64,000 bases of DNA from Verrucomicrobiota bacterium. Its GTDB lineage: Bacteria; Verrucomicrobiota; Verrucomicrobiia; JADLBR01. Every line of letters begins with the position of its first letter. The first letter of the stretch is position 1. This document shows positions 1-8,558 of the stretch, piece by piece. A program made the position numbers and the translations under genes. Where the stretch lies: NCBI GenBank assembly GCA_029560585.1, contig JAKQKQ010000010.1, positions 1 through 64,000 on the forward strand, read 5' to 3'. The notes below the pieces were generated by a model that was not told the DNA's origin, made no database searches, and was given only the letters and a program-made list of their open reading frames with translations.

Positions 1-1
1 G

Positions 2-20
2 GGCATCTCTGTGAGATGCC
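2..20. repeat. Hairpin repeat unit at window edge
   Basis: Perfect inverted repeat GGCATCTC-TGT-GAGATGCC. It matches the terminal hairpin of the intergenic repeat family whose longer copies lie at 121-195, 9696-9830 and 49384-49435, so this is probably the end of a copy cut by the window edge. Confidence 0.5.
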
Positions 21-120
21 GTGCATTGTCGCGCGCCGCACACCATTGGAAGTCCCCTCTATCATCAGATGGGCATTGATTGTTGGGTGTTCCGTGTTGG
101 GCGTTTGAGTTTTGAGACAG

Positions 121-195
121 CCTCAGGCCGCGGGCCCTCCCCAGGATGCCCGCATGGCGCGCCCAAGATCTTGTGGGGCGTCTCTGCGCGCCGTT
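121..195 (+). repeat. Dispersed intergenic repeat, family C, partial copy
   Basis: The stretch with GGCCGCGGGCCCT, then CCCGCATGG, then CCCAAGAT and TGTGGGGCGTCT, also occurs at 9696-9830 and, in part, at 36591-36683. It fills most of the 326-bp gap before the first gene. Just upstream (77-115) is a low-complexity TTGGGTGTT/GTTGGGCGTT run resembling 36691-36730. I see no gene in 1-326. Confidence 0.6.
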
Positions 196-326
196 CCAAA
201 GCGGTGGCGTTGCCACCGCGCTCCAAAGGAAGGATCGCGCCACAAGCCTTGCCTTCACTTGATCAAGACCGGATGTCCAAAAACGCTCTCTTCGCGCCAT
301 TAGTACTCTGATAGGACATTCGCCAT

Positions 327-1787
327 ATGAGAAAACGATTTGAACGACGCATCCCAATGATCACCGCCCTGTTCTGCATCGGCGCACTGGTGCCATCGGC
401 TCACGTCGCTGGCGCCCCGCCCGCCAAGCGACCGAACATCCTCATCGTCACGACCGACCAGCAGCAGGTGGGCGCGATGAGCGCCGTCGGAAATCCCCTG
501 CTCAAGACGCCGGGCATGGATTCGATCGCCGCGAACGGCGTCTGTTTCACGAAGTCGTATTGCCCCTATCCGCTATGCAGTCCCTCGCGCTCGAGCCTGC
601 ACACGGGGCGCCCGCCCCACGAGATCCGCGTCGACCAGAACACCGTCCCTATCGATCCCGCCATCCCGATCTCGGGGCAGGTCTTCCGCGCGGCCGGTTA
701 CGACACCGGGTACGCCGGCAAATGGCACATGCCCGATCCCTATCCGAATGACGGCATCGCGGGCTACGAGGTGCTCAATAAGACCACGCGCCTGGGAAAA
801 CTCGCCCATGACGTGGACGAGGCCACGATGAATGCCGCGATCGAGTTCCTGCGCCGCGAGCGCGAGAAGCCCTTCCTGCTCGTGACCTCCTTCATCAACC
901 CGCATGACATATGCCTGTTGGCCGGCGAAAAAGGCCCCCTCGTGGAGGATGTATGGAAAAAGTACGAGCCGCCCGCGGGCGCGGAGCTGCCCCCGTTGCC
1001 CCCCAACTTCGCGGTGACGGCTGGAGGGCCCGACACCCCCGCGAAACGCCGTGGGCACGACGCGTGGGACGAGAACCAATGGCGGCGGTACCGCTACGCC
1101 TACTGTCGCATGGTCGAGGACGTGGACCGGCAGGTCGGCCAAGTGATGGATGCGCTGCGCCAGGCCGGTCGGGAGGATGACACGCTCGTCATCTTTACCA
1201 GCGACCACGGCGAGGGACTGGGCTCGCATCGCTGGACAGGGAAGATGATGTACTACGAGGAGGAGGTCGCCGTTCCCCTCGTCGTGAGCTGGAAGGGGAT
1301 CACGCCCGCCGGCCGGATCGACCGCGAGCATCTGGTCTCGACGCTCGATGTGCTGCCCACGCTCTGCGACTACGCGGGCGTGCAGGCCCCACCCTCGATG
1401 CGCGGCGAAAGCCTGCGCGGCATCATCGAAAATCCCAAGCTCCCGGGCCACGAATTCGTCGCCGCCGAAATGGCCCAGGGCAATGCCGCCGGCCGCCCCC
1501 GCAGCTTCATGATCCGCACCCCGAAATTCAAATACATGATCTTCCCCGGCGTCGCCGACGCCTCACCCGCCGAACTTCTCTTCAACCTCGACTCCGACCC
1601 GGGCGAACTGACGAACATCGCATCAGAGGCCGCGTCCGCCGCCGAACTCGACCGCCATCGGCGCCTCCTCGAACAGTGGAAAACCACCACCTGCGAGAAG
1701 GATTTTCCGCCCGCGACCAGCCCCGCGCACCCGCGCAAAAAGGGGAAACGCAAAGGCGCGTCGGCAGGTGCGGGGGCGACGCCCTGA
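327..1787 (+). CDS. Secreted formylglycine-dependent sulfatase
   Basis: Family S1 sulfatase (486 aa), expected to hydrolyse sulfate esters, probably on a polysaccharide, outside the cytoplasm. The N-terminus has a basic stretch and a hydrophobic core (residues 11-30), consistent with a signal peptide. The sulfatase domain begins PNILIVTTDQ, where D44 is a metal ligand. The activation motif CSPSR-SSLHTG starts at C84, the cysteine converted to formylglycine. TSDHGEG in the middle supplies further metal ligands. The tail is Lys/Arg-rich. An internal ATG at 357 would also leave an intact signal peptide. No formylglycine-generating enzyme is in the window. The substrate cannot be read from sequence. 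It is monocistronic as far as can be seen, with repeat-rich DNA on both sides. Confidence 0.92.
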   Translation: MRKRFERRIPMITALFCIGALVPSAHVAGAPPAKRPNILIVTTDQQQVGAMSAVGNPLLKTPGMDSIAANGVCFTKSYCPYPLCSPSRSSLHTGRPPHEIRVDQNTVPIDPAIPISGQVFRAAGYDTGYAGKWHMPDPYPNDGIAGYEVLNKTTRLGKLAHDVDEATMNAAIEFLRREREKPFLLVTSFINPHDICLLAGEKGPLVEDVWKKYEPPAGAELPPLPPNFAVTAGGPDTPAKRRGHDAWDENQWRRYRYAYCRMVEDVDRQVGQVMDALRQAGREDDTLVIFTSDHGEGLGSHRWTGKMMYYEEEVAVPLVVSWKGITPAGRIDREHLVSTLDVLPTLCDYAGVQAPPSMRGESLRGIIENPKLPGHEFVAAEMAQGNAAGRPRSFMIRTPKFKYMIFPGVADASPAELLFNLDSDPGELTNIASEAASAAELDRHRRLLEQWKTTTCEKDFPPATSPAHPRKKGKRKGASAGAGATP

Positions 1788-1882
1788 CAGGATTCAAGCG
1801 ATCGGAGCGTCGGCCCCTGTGGCCCCGTGAGAGAAAATGAGGACAAGGATCCTTCCCGATCCCGCGCGCATTCGCGCGCAGA

Positions 1883-1965
1883 TGTCAAGAATCGAGAGTT
1901 GACCCCATCATCCGACGGGAAACCCCATGCGCTCCACGATGTGTCAAGAATCGAGAGTTGACCCC
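1883..1965 (+). repeat. Pair of 24-bp direct repeats
   Basis: A 24-bp sequence starting TGTCAAGAATCGAG and ending GTTGACCCC occurs at 1883-1906 and, identically, at 1942-1965, with starts 59 bp apart. The pair sits in the 372-bp gap between the sulfatase and the FG-GAP gene, which shows no convincing gene of its own. Identical short repeats with an unrelated core could be the ends of a small or excised mobile unit; this is inference. Confidence 0.7.
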
Positions 1966-2159
1966 CGAAACGAAACGACCCCCGAAACCTCGAGTCTTTG
2001 TCTTTGGGCTTGCCTATGGTGGTCGATACCTACCATGGATGGGGCTGATGAACGACGGAGGGGTTGGCATGTCATCGGGGCCGATCGTTTCGACGTTCTG
2101 GTGCGGGCGCAGCTCGGATGTGCCGGTCGATGTGCCGTTGGCATGAAAGGATGGATTCG

Positions 2160-4997
2160 ATGAACCATCGTGTGCTCCCACTTGCGACAGCCGGTCTGCT
2201 GCTCGCATGTCCATGCATCGGCCTTTGCGCCGAGAACACCCCGAAGCAGGCACCGGGCAAGACGCAACAGCAGGCCTACGCGGAACAGGTGCCCAAGGGG
2301 CTTTCGGCCCCGGATTGGTCGGGTATCGGTGCGGCGCGTGAGAACTGGCGGCACGCGGTGGTCCGCGAGGCAGACGGCATGCTTGGGGCGAGCAATCCGG
2401 GCCAGCGGTGGCGCACGCGCTTCGACGGGCGCGGGTTCACCGTCACCCCGGGCGCGGGCGGCTGGAGCTGGGGGCTTGAACTTCTGCGCTATGGTTTCCC
2501 CGGCTCGGAACGGGCCGTGGCGACGAAAGCGACCGTGGGCCACGAGGGGGGCAATGTGCATTACGAATGGGACGCCGTTCTGCGGGAGTGGTTCATCAAT
2601 GACGGGCGGGGTCTCCAGCAGGGCTGGACCCTGGAGGAACGGCCCGCGGGCGCGCGGGAGGACGAACCGCTACGGCTGGAGTTTGCGGTGCGCGGGGGGC
2701 TAAGGCCGGCAGTGGGGCCGGGAGGCGTGGGCGTGAGCTTCCTAGACGCCGGCGGGGCCCGGGTGGTGGACTTCGGCGGGCTGCGGGCCTGGGACGCTGA
2801 CGGCCGGGCGCTGGTCGCGCGCTTCGAGGCGTCCGACGGCGGTGCGGGTGTCCTCCGCGTGGAGGTGAACGAAAGCGGCGCGCGTTATCCGATCAACGTG
2901 GACCCAGTCGCCCAGCAGGTTTATCTGAAGGCCTCCAACACTGGGGCGGGTGATTCCTTCGGCCGTTCGGTGGCGGTTTCGGGGGACACGGTCGTGGTCG
3001 GGGCCTCTGGGGAGGACAGCGACACCACGGGGGTCAACGGCGACGGGACCACCAACGGCGCCATCGATGCCGGCGCGGCGTACGTGTTCGTGCGCGAGGG
3101 GACCAACTGGAGCCAGCAGGCGTACCTGAAGGCCTCCAACACCGGGGCCGGAGACTATTTCGGCTACTCGGTGGCGATTTTTGGGGACACGGTCGTGGTC
3201 GGCGCCTATGGGGAGGATAGCGGCGCCACGGGGATCAACGGCAATGCTGCCGACAACAGCGCGTCTGTTTCTGGCGCGGCGTACGTATTCGTGCGCGAGG
3301 GGACCAACTGGAGCCAGCAGGCGTACCTGAAGGCCTCCAACACCGACACGGGTGACAGCTTCGGCTACTCGGTGGCGATTCTTGGGGACACGGTCGTGGT
3401 CGGGGCCTCTGGGGAGGATAGCGGCGCCACGGGGATCAACGGCAATGCTGCCGACAACAGCGCCGGCGATTCTGGCGCGGCGTACGTGTTCGTGCGGGGT
3501 GGGACCAACTGGAGCCAGCAGGCGTACCTGAAGGCCTCCAACACCGGGGCGGGTGACAGCTTCGGCTACTCGGTGGCGGTGTCGGGCGATGCGGTCGTGA
3601 TCGGCGCCCCTTGGGAGGACAGCGGGGCAATGGGGGTCAACGGCGACGGGACCAACAACGGCACCCTCAGTGCCGGCGCGGCGTACGTGTTTGTGCGCGA
3701 GGGGACCAACTGGAGCCAGCGGGCGTACCTGAAAGCCTCCAACACCGGGGCGAGTGACTTGTTTGGCTACTCGGTGGCGGCGTCGGGGGACACGGCCGTG
3801 ATCGGGGCTTACTACGAGGACAGCAATGCCACGGGAATCAACGGCAATCAGTCCAACAACAGCTTGGGCGATTCCGGCGCAGCGTACGTGTTTGTGGGGG
3901 AGGGGACCAACTGGAGCCAGCAGGCGTACCTGAAGGCCTCCAACACCGGGGCGGGTGACAGCTTCGGCTACTCGGTGGCGGTGTCGGGTGACACGGCCAT
4001 GGTCGGGGCTTATTTGGAGGACAGTGGCACCGTGGGGGTCAACGGTGATGGGGCCGACAACAGCCGAGGCAATTCCGGCGCGGCGTACGTGTTCGCGCGG
4101 GAGGGGACCAACTGGAGCCAGCAGGCGTACCTGAAAGCCTCCAACACCGGGGTGGGTGACTATTTCGGCGTCTTTGTGGCGGTGTCGGGGGACACGGCCG
4201 TGGTCGGGGCCTATGGGGAGGACAGCGGCGCCACGGGGATCAACGGCAATCAGGCGGACAACGGCACTGGCGATTCTGGCGCGGCCTACGTGTTTCATGC
4301 GCCTTCGCCGCAACAGGAAATCGTCGTGGAACAGCCGACAGGCGCGGAAGTTCTCGATGGCGGGACGAGGACTTCCTTCGGGGCGCCGCCGGGTGGCGAT
4401 ATGAGCCTGACCTTCACGATCCGCAACATCGGCGAAAGCAACCTGACGGGACTCGTCATCACCAAGGACGGGGCCGATGCCTCCGATTTCACGGTGACGA
4501 GCAGCCCGGTCGCCCCGATCGCGCCGGGCAGTAACACCACTTTCGTGATTCAGTTCGCACCCACGAGCGCCGGGGCCAAGACCGCCGCCATCCACATCGC
4601 CAACAACGACGCGGATGAGAATCCTTTCGATATCACCCTGACAGGTCGGGGCCACTCGACAGCAGACGACACCGACGGTGACGGCCTAAACGACGTTGCG
4701 GAGTTCAAACTGACCGCGCTGGGTTTTGACTGGCGGGTGAACAACGGCAGTTTGGTGACGCCGTACTTCGACGCGGCCAGCAGCGCCGGTCTCTACACGG
4801 AGAGCGACTTCCGCAACCTCTACGTTGGCGCCCCGATGGTTGGCGTCTCGAACGGTACGGTCACGGTGGAGCTTCAGCTCCAGAAATCCGACGATTTGAA
4901 AAACTGGGCACCTTTCGGCGATCCAGTACAATGGACCGAGCCCGGTTCCGGCAAGTGTTTCTACCGCCTTTTCTTCGATGGGGGCACGCAACCGTAG
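2160..4997 (+). CDS. Secreted FG-GAP repeat / choice-of-anchor D protein
   Basis: Large extracellular protein (945 aa), likely a beta-propeller or adhesion-type surface protein. The chosen ATG at 2160 follows AAAGGA with good spacing and begins a signal peptide (hydrophobic residues 6-20, likely cleavage after LCA); an upstream in-frame extension lacks one. Residues about 30-250 form an N-terminal beta-rich region. Residues about 252-720 hold seven 67-aa repeats of the form AYLKASNT-G-GD-FGYSVAVSGDT-VVGA-EDSGATG(I/V)NG...GAAYVFVREGTNWSQQ, an FG-GAP/integrin-alpha-like repeat. Residues about 720-835 resemble a HYDIN/choice-of-anchor D domain (FTIRNIGESNLTGL, IQFAPTSAG). The C-terminus has a short DTDGDGLND calcium-binding-like loop and a final beta domain (LQKSDDLKNWAPFGDPV) common in verrucomicrobial exported proteins. 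No enzymatic motif was seen. Confidence 0.88.
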   Translation: MNHRVLPLATAGLLLACPCIGLCAENTPKQAPGKTQQQAYAEQVPKGLSAPDWSGIGAARENWRHAVVREADGMLGASNPGQRWRTRFDGRGFTVTPGAGGWSWGLELLRYGFPGSERAVATKATVGHEGGNVHYEWDAVLREWFINDGRGLQQGWTLEERPAGAREDEPLRLEFAVRGGLRPAVGPGGVGVSFLDAGGARVVDFGGLRAWDADGRALVARFEASDGGAGVLRVEVNESGARYPINVDPVAQQVYLKASNTGAGDSFGRSVAVSGDTVVVGASGEDSDTTGVNGDGTTNGAIDAGAAYVFVREGTNWSQQAYLKASNTGAGDYFGYSVAIFGDTVVVGAYGEDSGATGINGNAADNSASVSGAAYVFVREGTNWSQQAYLKASNTDTGDSFGYSVAILGDTVVVGASGEDSGATGINGNAADNSAGDSGAAYVFVRGGTNWSQQAYLKASNTGAGDSFGYSVAVSGDAVVIGAPWEDSGAMGVNGDGTNNGTLSAGAAYVFVREGTNWSQRAYLKASNTGASDLFGYSVAASGDTAVIGAYYEDSNATGINGNQSNNSLGDSGAAYVFVGEGTNWSQQAYLKASNTGAGDSFGYSVAVSGDTAMVGAYLEDSGTVGVNGDGADNSRGNSGAAYVFAREGTNWSQQAYLKASNTGVGDYFGVFVAVSGDTAVVGAYGEDSGATGINGNQADNGTGDSGAAYVFHAPSPQQEIVVEQPTGAEVLDGGTRTSFGAPPGGDMSLTFTIRNIGESNLTGLVITKDGADASDFTVTSSPVAPIAPGSNTTFVIQFAPTSAGAKTAAIHIANNDADENPFDITLTGRGHSTADDTDGDGLNDVAEFKLTALGFDWRVNNGSLVTPYFDAASSAGLYTESDFRNLYVGAPMVGVSNGTVTVELQLQKSDDLKNWAPFGDPVQWTEPGSGKCFYRLFFDGGTQP
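2913..4319 (+). repeat. Seven tandem 201-bp coding repeats
   Basis: Repeat units begin at 2913, 3114, 3315, 3516, 3717, 3918 and 4119. Every step is exactly 201 bp with no insertion or deletion. Each unit starts CAGCAGGCGTACCTGAAGGC (the first and fifth vary slightly) and encodes one 67-aa FG-GAP-type module. Between-copy differences cluster in the segment after GGGATCAACGGC and in the stretch before GGCGCGGCGTACGTGTT. This is expansion or gene-conversion-prone DNA. Confidence 0.95.
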
Positions 4998-5253
4998 TGC
5001 GACGTCGCGGCCGCGATGGGGTCGGACCATGGCTTTTGACGCTCACCGGAAGCGCCGAAAATGCGCTGGATCAGCAATCCCAATATCGTGGCGTGGACCT
5101 TCCAGAAAATGCGACGCGCGATACGACCCTCTCAGATTAGAGTGCTGACGAGAAAATGCCGGAAACCGGGGCGTAGCCGAACGCGTGAGCGTCCGGCCCT
5201 CGCGACACCCGCCAAGCGCCGCAGGCGATCGGCTTCAGCCTTCGGCCGCCGAG

Positions 5254-8200
5254 CTAGCGGCCGATGAGGCGGAACAATTTGGTGCCGCCGGCCTGGAATT
5301 CGGCATCGAAGGATTCCGCGCGGTCCGCGACCACCATGCCGGAGTAGACATCGATGACCTTGGCGGGGCGGGGGAGTCGGATCGTTCGCCTGCCGGGCTG
5401 GTCCACCGTGACCGCGAGGGTCTCCTTCGCCGCCCAAACCACGTCGTCGGTCTCGATGAAGCGATGCACGCCGGCCTTGGCCGTCGCCGCGCGCAGCAGT
5501 CTCGCCGGCAGCGCGGGCCCCGCCGACCAAAAGACCGTATGGCCATCGCCCTCGACCATGACGAGCCCCGGCTCCCCGGAGGGCAGGGTCCCGAGCGTTT
5601 TTCCGGGGGAGCCCTTGGGCACGAAATAGCCGCGCGCCTTCACGCCCGTTGCGTATTCCAGCGCGCCCACGGCCGGCATGGCACCCGCGGGGATCTTCAC
5701 CGAAAGAGGGCCCTCCTGGGCGCGATGCTCGAGCGGGAATCCGATGAGCCGCTCGGATGCTCGCGGGGAAAATGCGCCGTTCTCATACACTCCGGCGCCG
5801 TACAGGTAAATCAACACGCGCCCCTCGGATCTGAGCCTCGCGATGTTCGCGAGATCCTTCGCCGTGGGATCGAACAGGTTGAGGAAGACGTACATCTTTC
5901 GCGGCGGCAGCGTGTCGAGGTCGGAGATGTCATACCAACCCACCGGCGCGCCGATCCGATGCGCCTGCGGGATCTGCGCCATGATGAGGTGGCGCGAGAG
6001 GGAATTGCCCACTTCCATCATCGACAGCGCGCGCGAATCGACCACGAAGGCGATCTCGTCGACCGGCGAGCGGTCCGCATCCATCAGGGCCGAGCCGCAT
6101 CGCGCGAGTTTTGTGATCGAGCCCATGAGCGCGGGGTCGTCGTAGCGGTTGCGGCCCACGTCGAACCACCACAGGCCGAAACCGCGGGACAGCACGAGCG
6201 CCAGCTCCCGCTCCTGCTGGAGGATGTCGCCATGGACGTCGGCGGGCCTGCCCCACTCCCCAAGTTTGCCCGCCGAGAGCGAGGTGCGGATATCGTCCTC
6301 GTCGATCCAGATCTTGCCCGCGCGCATGGCTCCATCCAGCAGCGACATCATGTGCGCCGTGCCGCTGCCGACGGCGCGGAAGGCGTAGCTCGTGGGACAT
6401 GCGATGAAATCCACATCGGGGCAATCCCAGACCGCGCGCAGCGCCAGGTGCCCGGCGTTCTGCTGCCGGCGCTCGCCCGCCAGCTGCAGCACGTAGCCGT
6501 AGAACACGCCCGCGAGCTTGGTGCGTCGCGTGGCCTCTTTCACCGTCCCGCAAAAATACGCGATCGTCTCGGCCACGAGGTCCGACGTGTACAGCGCGTA
6601 GTCCACAGACGGCTGCTCCACCGAGGGATCGCGCAGGGTTCCGAGGCGGCATGACATCCGCTCCTTCTTCGACGGTATCGCGGCGTCCGCGAGCGTGGCC
6701 GCGCCGTTGCCCCATGCCTTCTGGAGGGCCGCGTCCGTGCCGTACCTGGCGGCGAGCCACGCGCGAAATTTCTTCAAATTCGCGGGGCTGTAGTCCACCC
6801 AGAGGCCATCATTCGACCCCCACTGCATCCACTCCTCCGTCGTTCCCGACGCGATGTGATAACCGATGATACGGTCCGCGTACGGCGATCCCTCGACATG
6901 CGCGATCAGCTTTCGGATCGCCGCGGCCGTATCCCTGCGCCAGATCTCCGACGCCCACGAGGGCACCGGTTTGCCTCCCTGCACGAAAACCACGGGCTTT
7001 CCGTCGCCGGGGTCGTGCGTGACGACCTCGTCGGGGTGCTTCGCGCACCACCATTTTGGGGCGGCGATATAGATGCGCGGGATGACGTGGGCGTTCGGGT
7101 CCCCGGCGAGGACCATCTCCATCCGCTCGTCGAGCTGCGTGAAATCGAATTCCTTCTCGGATTTCCAGGCGGTCCTCGCCAACGAATAGCCGTGGTCCGT
7201 GGGCGTCGCCATCACGCAGAAGAGCGACACGCCCGCATCCTCAAAGTCGGTGAAGACCTCGGTCGATGGCCCGTAGGCCGAATATGAGAGCCACGGCTCG
7301 GGTTTCCCGTCGATGAAAAGGGTCGGGACGCCCAGCCGCGGCTTCACCTCCGCCACGACGGTACCGCGCTGGCGCTCTCTGACCGTGACGCGCGGCGCGA
7401 CGGGTTTTCCCCCCGCGACCAATTCGGCATCCGCCCCATCGAGCCTGACCACCGCATCGAATTCGCCCCCGCGGGCAAAGAGGCCGATCTTCGTCCCGTC
7501 CGTGGCAAAGGAGCGTCTTTCGCCGATCCGCCAATTCGCCAGCGGCGCATCGGGGACGAGCGGGATCCGGGTGCGCCTCGCCCCGGGCGCGCGCAGTTCG
7601 ATGGTCGCGCCATTGCCGCGGAATTCGCCGCGCAGCAGCGTGGCGGAAAAGGATGCGTCGAACCGGGAACCCGCGGGTACGGAGGGGGGAATCGAAATCG
7701 AATCGACCCCCAGTTGCGGCGGCGGATCATATTCGAGCGCGATCGACTGAACCGCGAGGGAATACGCCTTGTTCGGTCGAATGCCAAAGGCGATGAGCAC
7801 GAACTGGCCCAGTGGGAAATCGAGGGTGCCGTCCACGTCCTTCGACCAGCTCGCGACCTTGAAATCCGACAGCGGGATCACGATCTCGCGGGCGCCGCCG
7901 CCTTCTGCCAGCGCGATGGGCTTGGTCGTCCACTCGGCGTTGTTTGCGTCAACCGTCTTCACCGCGAAATCGAACGGGCACCCGCGGTTCTCGAGAACGA
8001 TCTTCACGCGCGCGAATCGATCTTCGATCCCGCACGCGTGCCACAGGTCATTGTATCTCGCGGAGCGCGGCGAAAACGACCAGAGGAGCGCCGGTTTATC
8101 GCCTGTCGTCGCCGAAACCGAGGACGAGGCAAACTCGCGCGCCAGCCGCGCCGGATCGCGCCGGGTATCCCAGCCCGACGCGTCGTGGCCATCGGACAGG

Positions 8201-8304
8201 ACGACGCTCTTCTGCGCATGGGAAAGCGAGAACATCCACGATGCGCCGACAGCGATCGCCATCAGCTTCTTGCCTATGATTATCATCTCGGGCCGCCGGG
8301 ACAT
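5254..8304 (-). CDS. Large secreted glycosyl-hydrolase-like protein (GH42-related architecture)
   Basis: A 1016-aa protein with an N-terminal signal-like segment (MIIIGKKLMAIAVGASWMFS), an N-terminal beta-sandwich region to about residue 340, and a TIM-barrel-type region. The barrel region has features of GH42/GH-A clan enzymes: PRIYIAAPKWWCAKHPDE, GYHIASGTTEEW on a beta-4-like strand, and GKIWIDEDDIRTSL later. A Rossmann/trimerisation-like segment (YVFLNLFDP, RLRSEGRVLIYLYGAG) and a beta-rich C-terminus follow. This suggests action on a galactoside or related glycan, but the usual Asn-Glu acid/base pair is not obvious (TTEEW stands there), so activity and substrate are uncertain. The start at 8304 is ATG with GGAAAG directly upstream; ATG at 8286 is an alternative. 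It is divergent from recF. Confidence 0.75.
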   Translation of the reverse strand: MSRRPEMIIIGKKLMAIAVGASWMFSLSHAQKSVVLSDGHDASGWDTRRDPARLAREFASSSVSATTGDKPALLWSFSPRSARYNDLWHACGIEDRFARVKIVLENRGCPFDFAVKTVDANNAEWTTKPIALAEGGGAREIVIPLSDFKVASWSKDVDGTLDFPLGQFVLIAFGIRPNKAYSLAVQSIALEYDPPPQLGVDSISIPPSVPAGSRFDASFSATLLRGEFRGNGATIELRAPGARRTRIPLVPDAPLANWRIGERRSFATDGTKIGLFARGGEFDAVVRLDGADAELVAGGKPVAPRVTVRERQRGTVVAEVKPRLGVPTLFIDGKPEPWLSYSAYGPSTEVFTDFEDAGVSLFCVMATPTDHGYSLARTAWKSEKEFDFTQLDERMEMVLAGDPNAHVIPRIYIAAPKWWCAKHPDEVVTHDPGDGKPVVFVQGGKPVPSWASEIWRRDTAAAIRKLIAHVEGSPYADRIIGYHIASGTTEEWMQWGSNDGLWVDYSPANLKKFRAWLAARYGTDAALQKAWGNGAATLADAAIPSKKERMSCRLGTLRDPSVEQPSVDYALYTSDLVAETIAYFCGTVKEATRRTKLAGVFYGYVLQLAGERRQQNAGHLALRAVWDCPDVDFIACPTSYAFRAVGSGTAHMMSLLDGAMRAGKIWIDEDDIRTSLSAGKLGEWGRPADVHGDILQQERELALVLSRGFGLWWFDVGRNRYDDPALMGSITKLARCGSALMDADRSPVDEIAFVVDSRALSMMEVGNSLSRHLIMAQIPQAHRIGAPVGWYDISDLDTLPPRKMYVFLNLFDPTAKDLANIARLRSEGRVLIYLYGAGVYENGAFSPRASERLIGFPLEHRAQEGPLSVKIPAGAMPAVGALEYATGVKARGYFVPKGSPGKTLGTLPSGEPGLVMVEGDGHTVFWSAGPALPARLLRAATAKAGVHRFIETDDVVWAAKETLAVTVDQPGRRTIRLPRPAKVIDVYSGMVVADRAESFDAEFQAGGTKLFRLIGR

Positions 8305-8420
8305 CTTTCCATCATCGCATGCGCCGCATGAGGATCGAGCCCGGATATTTCGGGACGCGTGGCTGCCTTTCCGCTTCTGGCGGATGAGCGAGCGGCGCTC
8401 CGCTCGTCAAGTCGCATGTC

Positions 8421-8466
8421 GTAGCCTGCTTGCAGGCGATGCGAATCGCGCGCGAGCGCGCTCCTG
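8421..8466. repeat. REP-like palindromic repeat, family A
   Basis: A degenerate copy of the family whose best form is GTAGGAGCCTGCTTGCAGGC followed by GATTCGAATCGCGCGCAAGCGCGCTCC. It contains two adjacent hairpins (CCTGCTTGCAGG and GCGCGCGAGCGCGC). It lies in the recF upstream region, which argues against in-frame start codons upstream of 8559. Confidence 0.75.
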
Positions 8467-8558
8467 CAGCGTCTTTTCGCCCCCTGTGCCGACCGAATCC
8501 GCTGGTGGGGGAGGGACTGCTGTGGCATCCATTTTGGCGGCCCCATTCTGAAAACACC

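Noticed and set aside
573-1451. 292-codon minus-strand frame inside the first sulfatase
   Set aside because: Antisense shadow; the sulfatase has all family motifs.
2913-4319. Regular repeat array as a CRISPR candidate
   Set aside because: Units are 201 bp, coding, in frame, and without spacers.
2742-4655. 637-codon open frame on the minus strand
   Set aside because: It is the mirror of the seven 201-bp repeats and high GC keeps it open; no start, signal or family-like motif, and the plus-strand protein is convincing.
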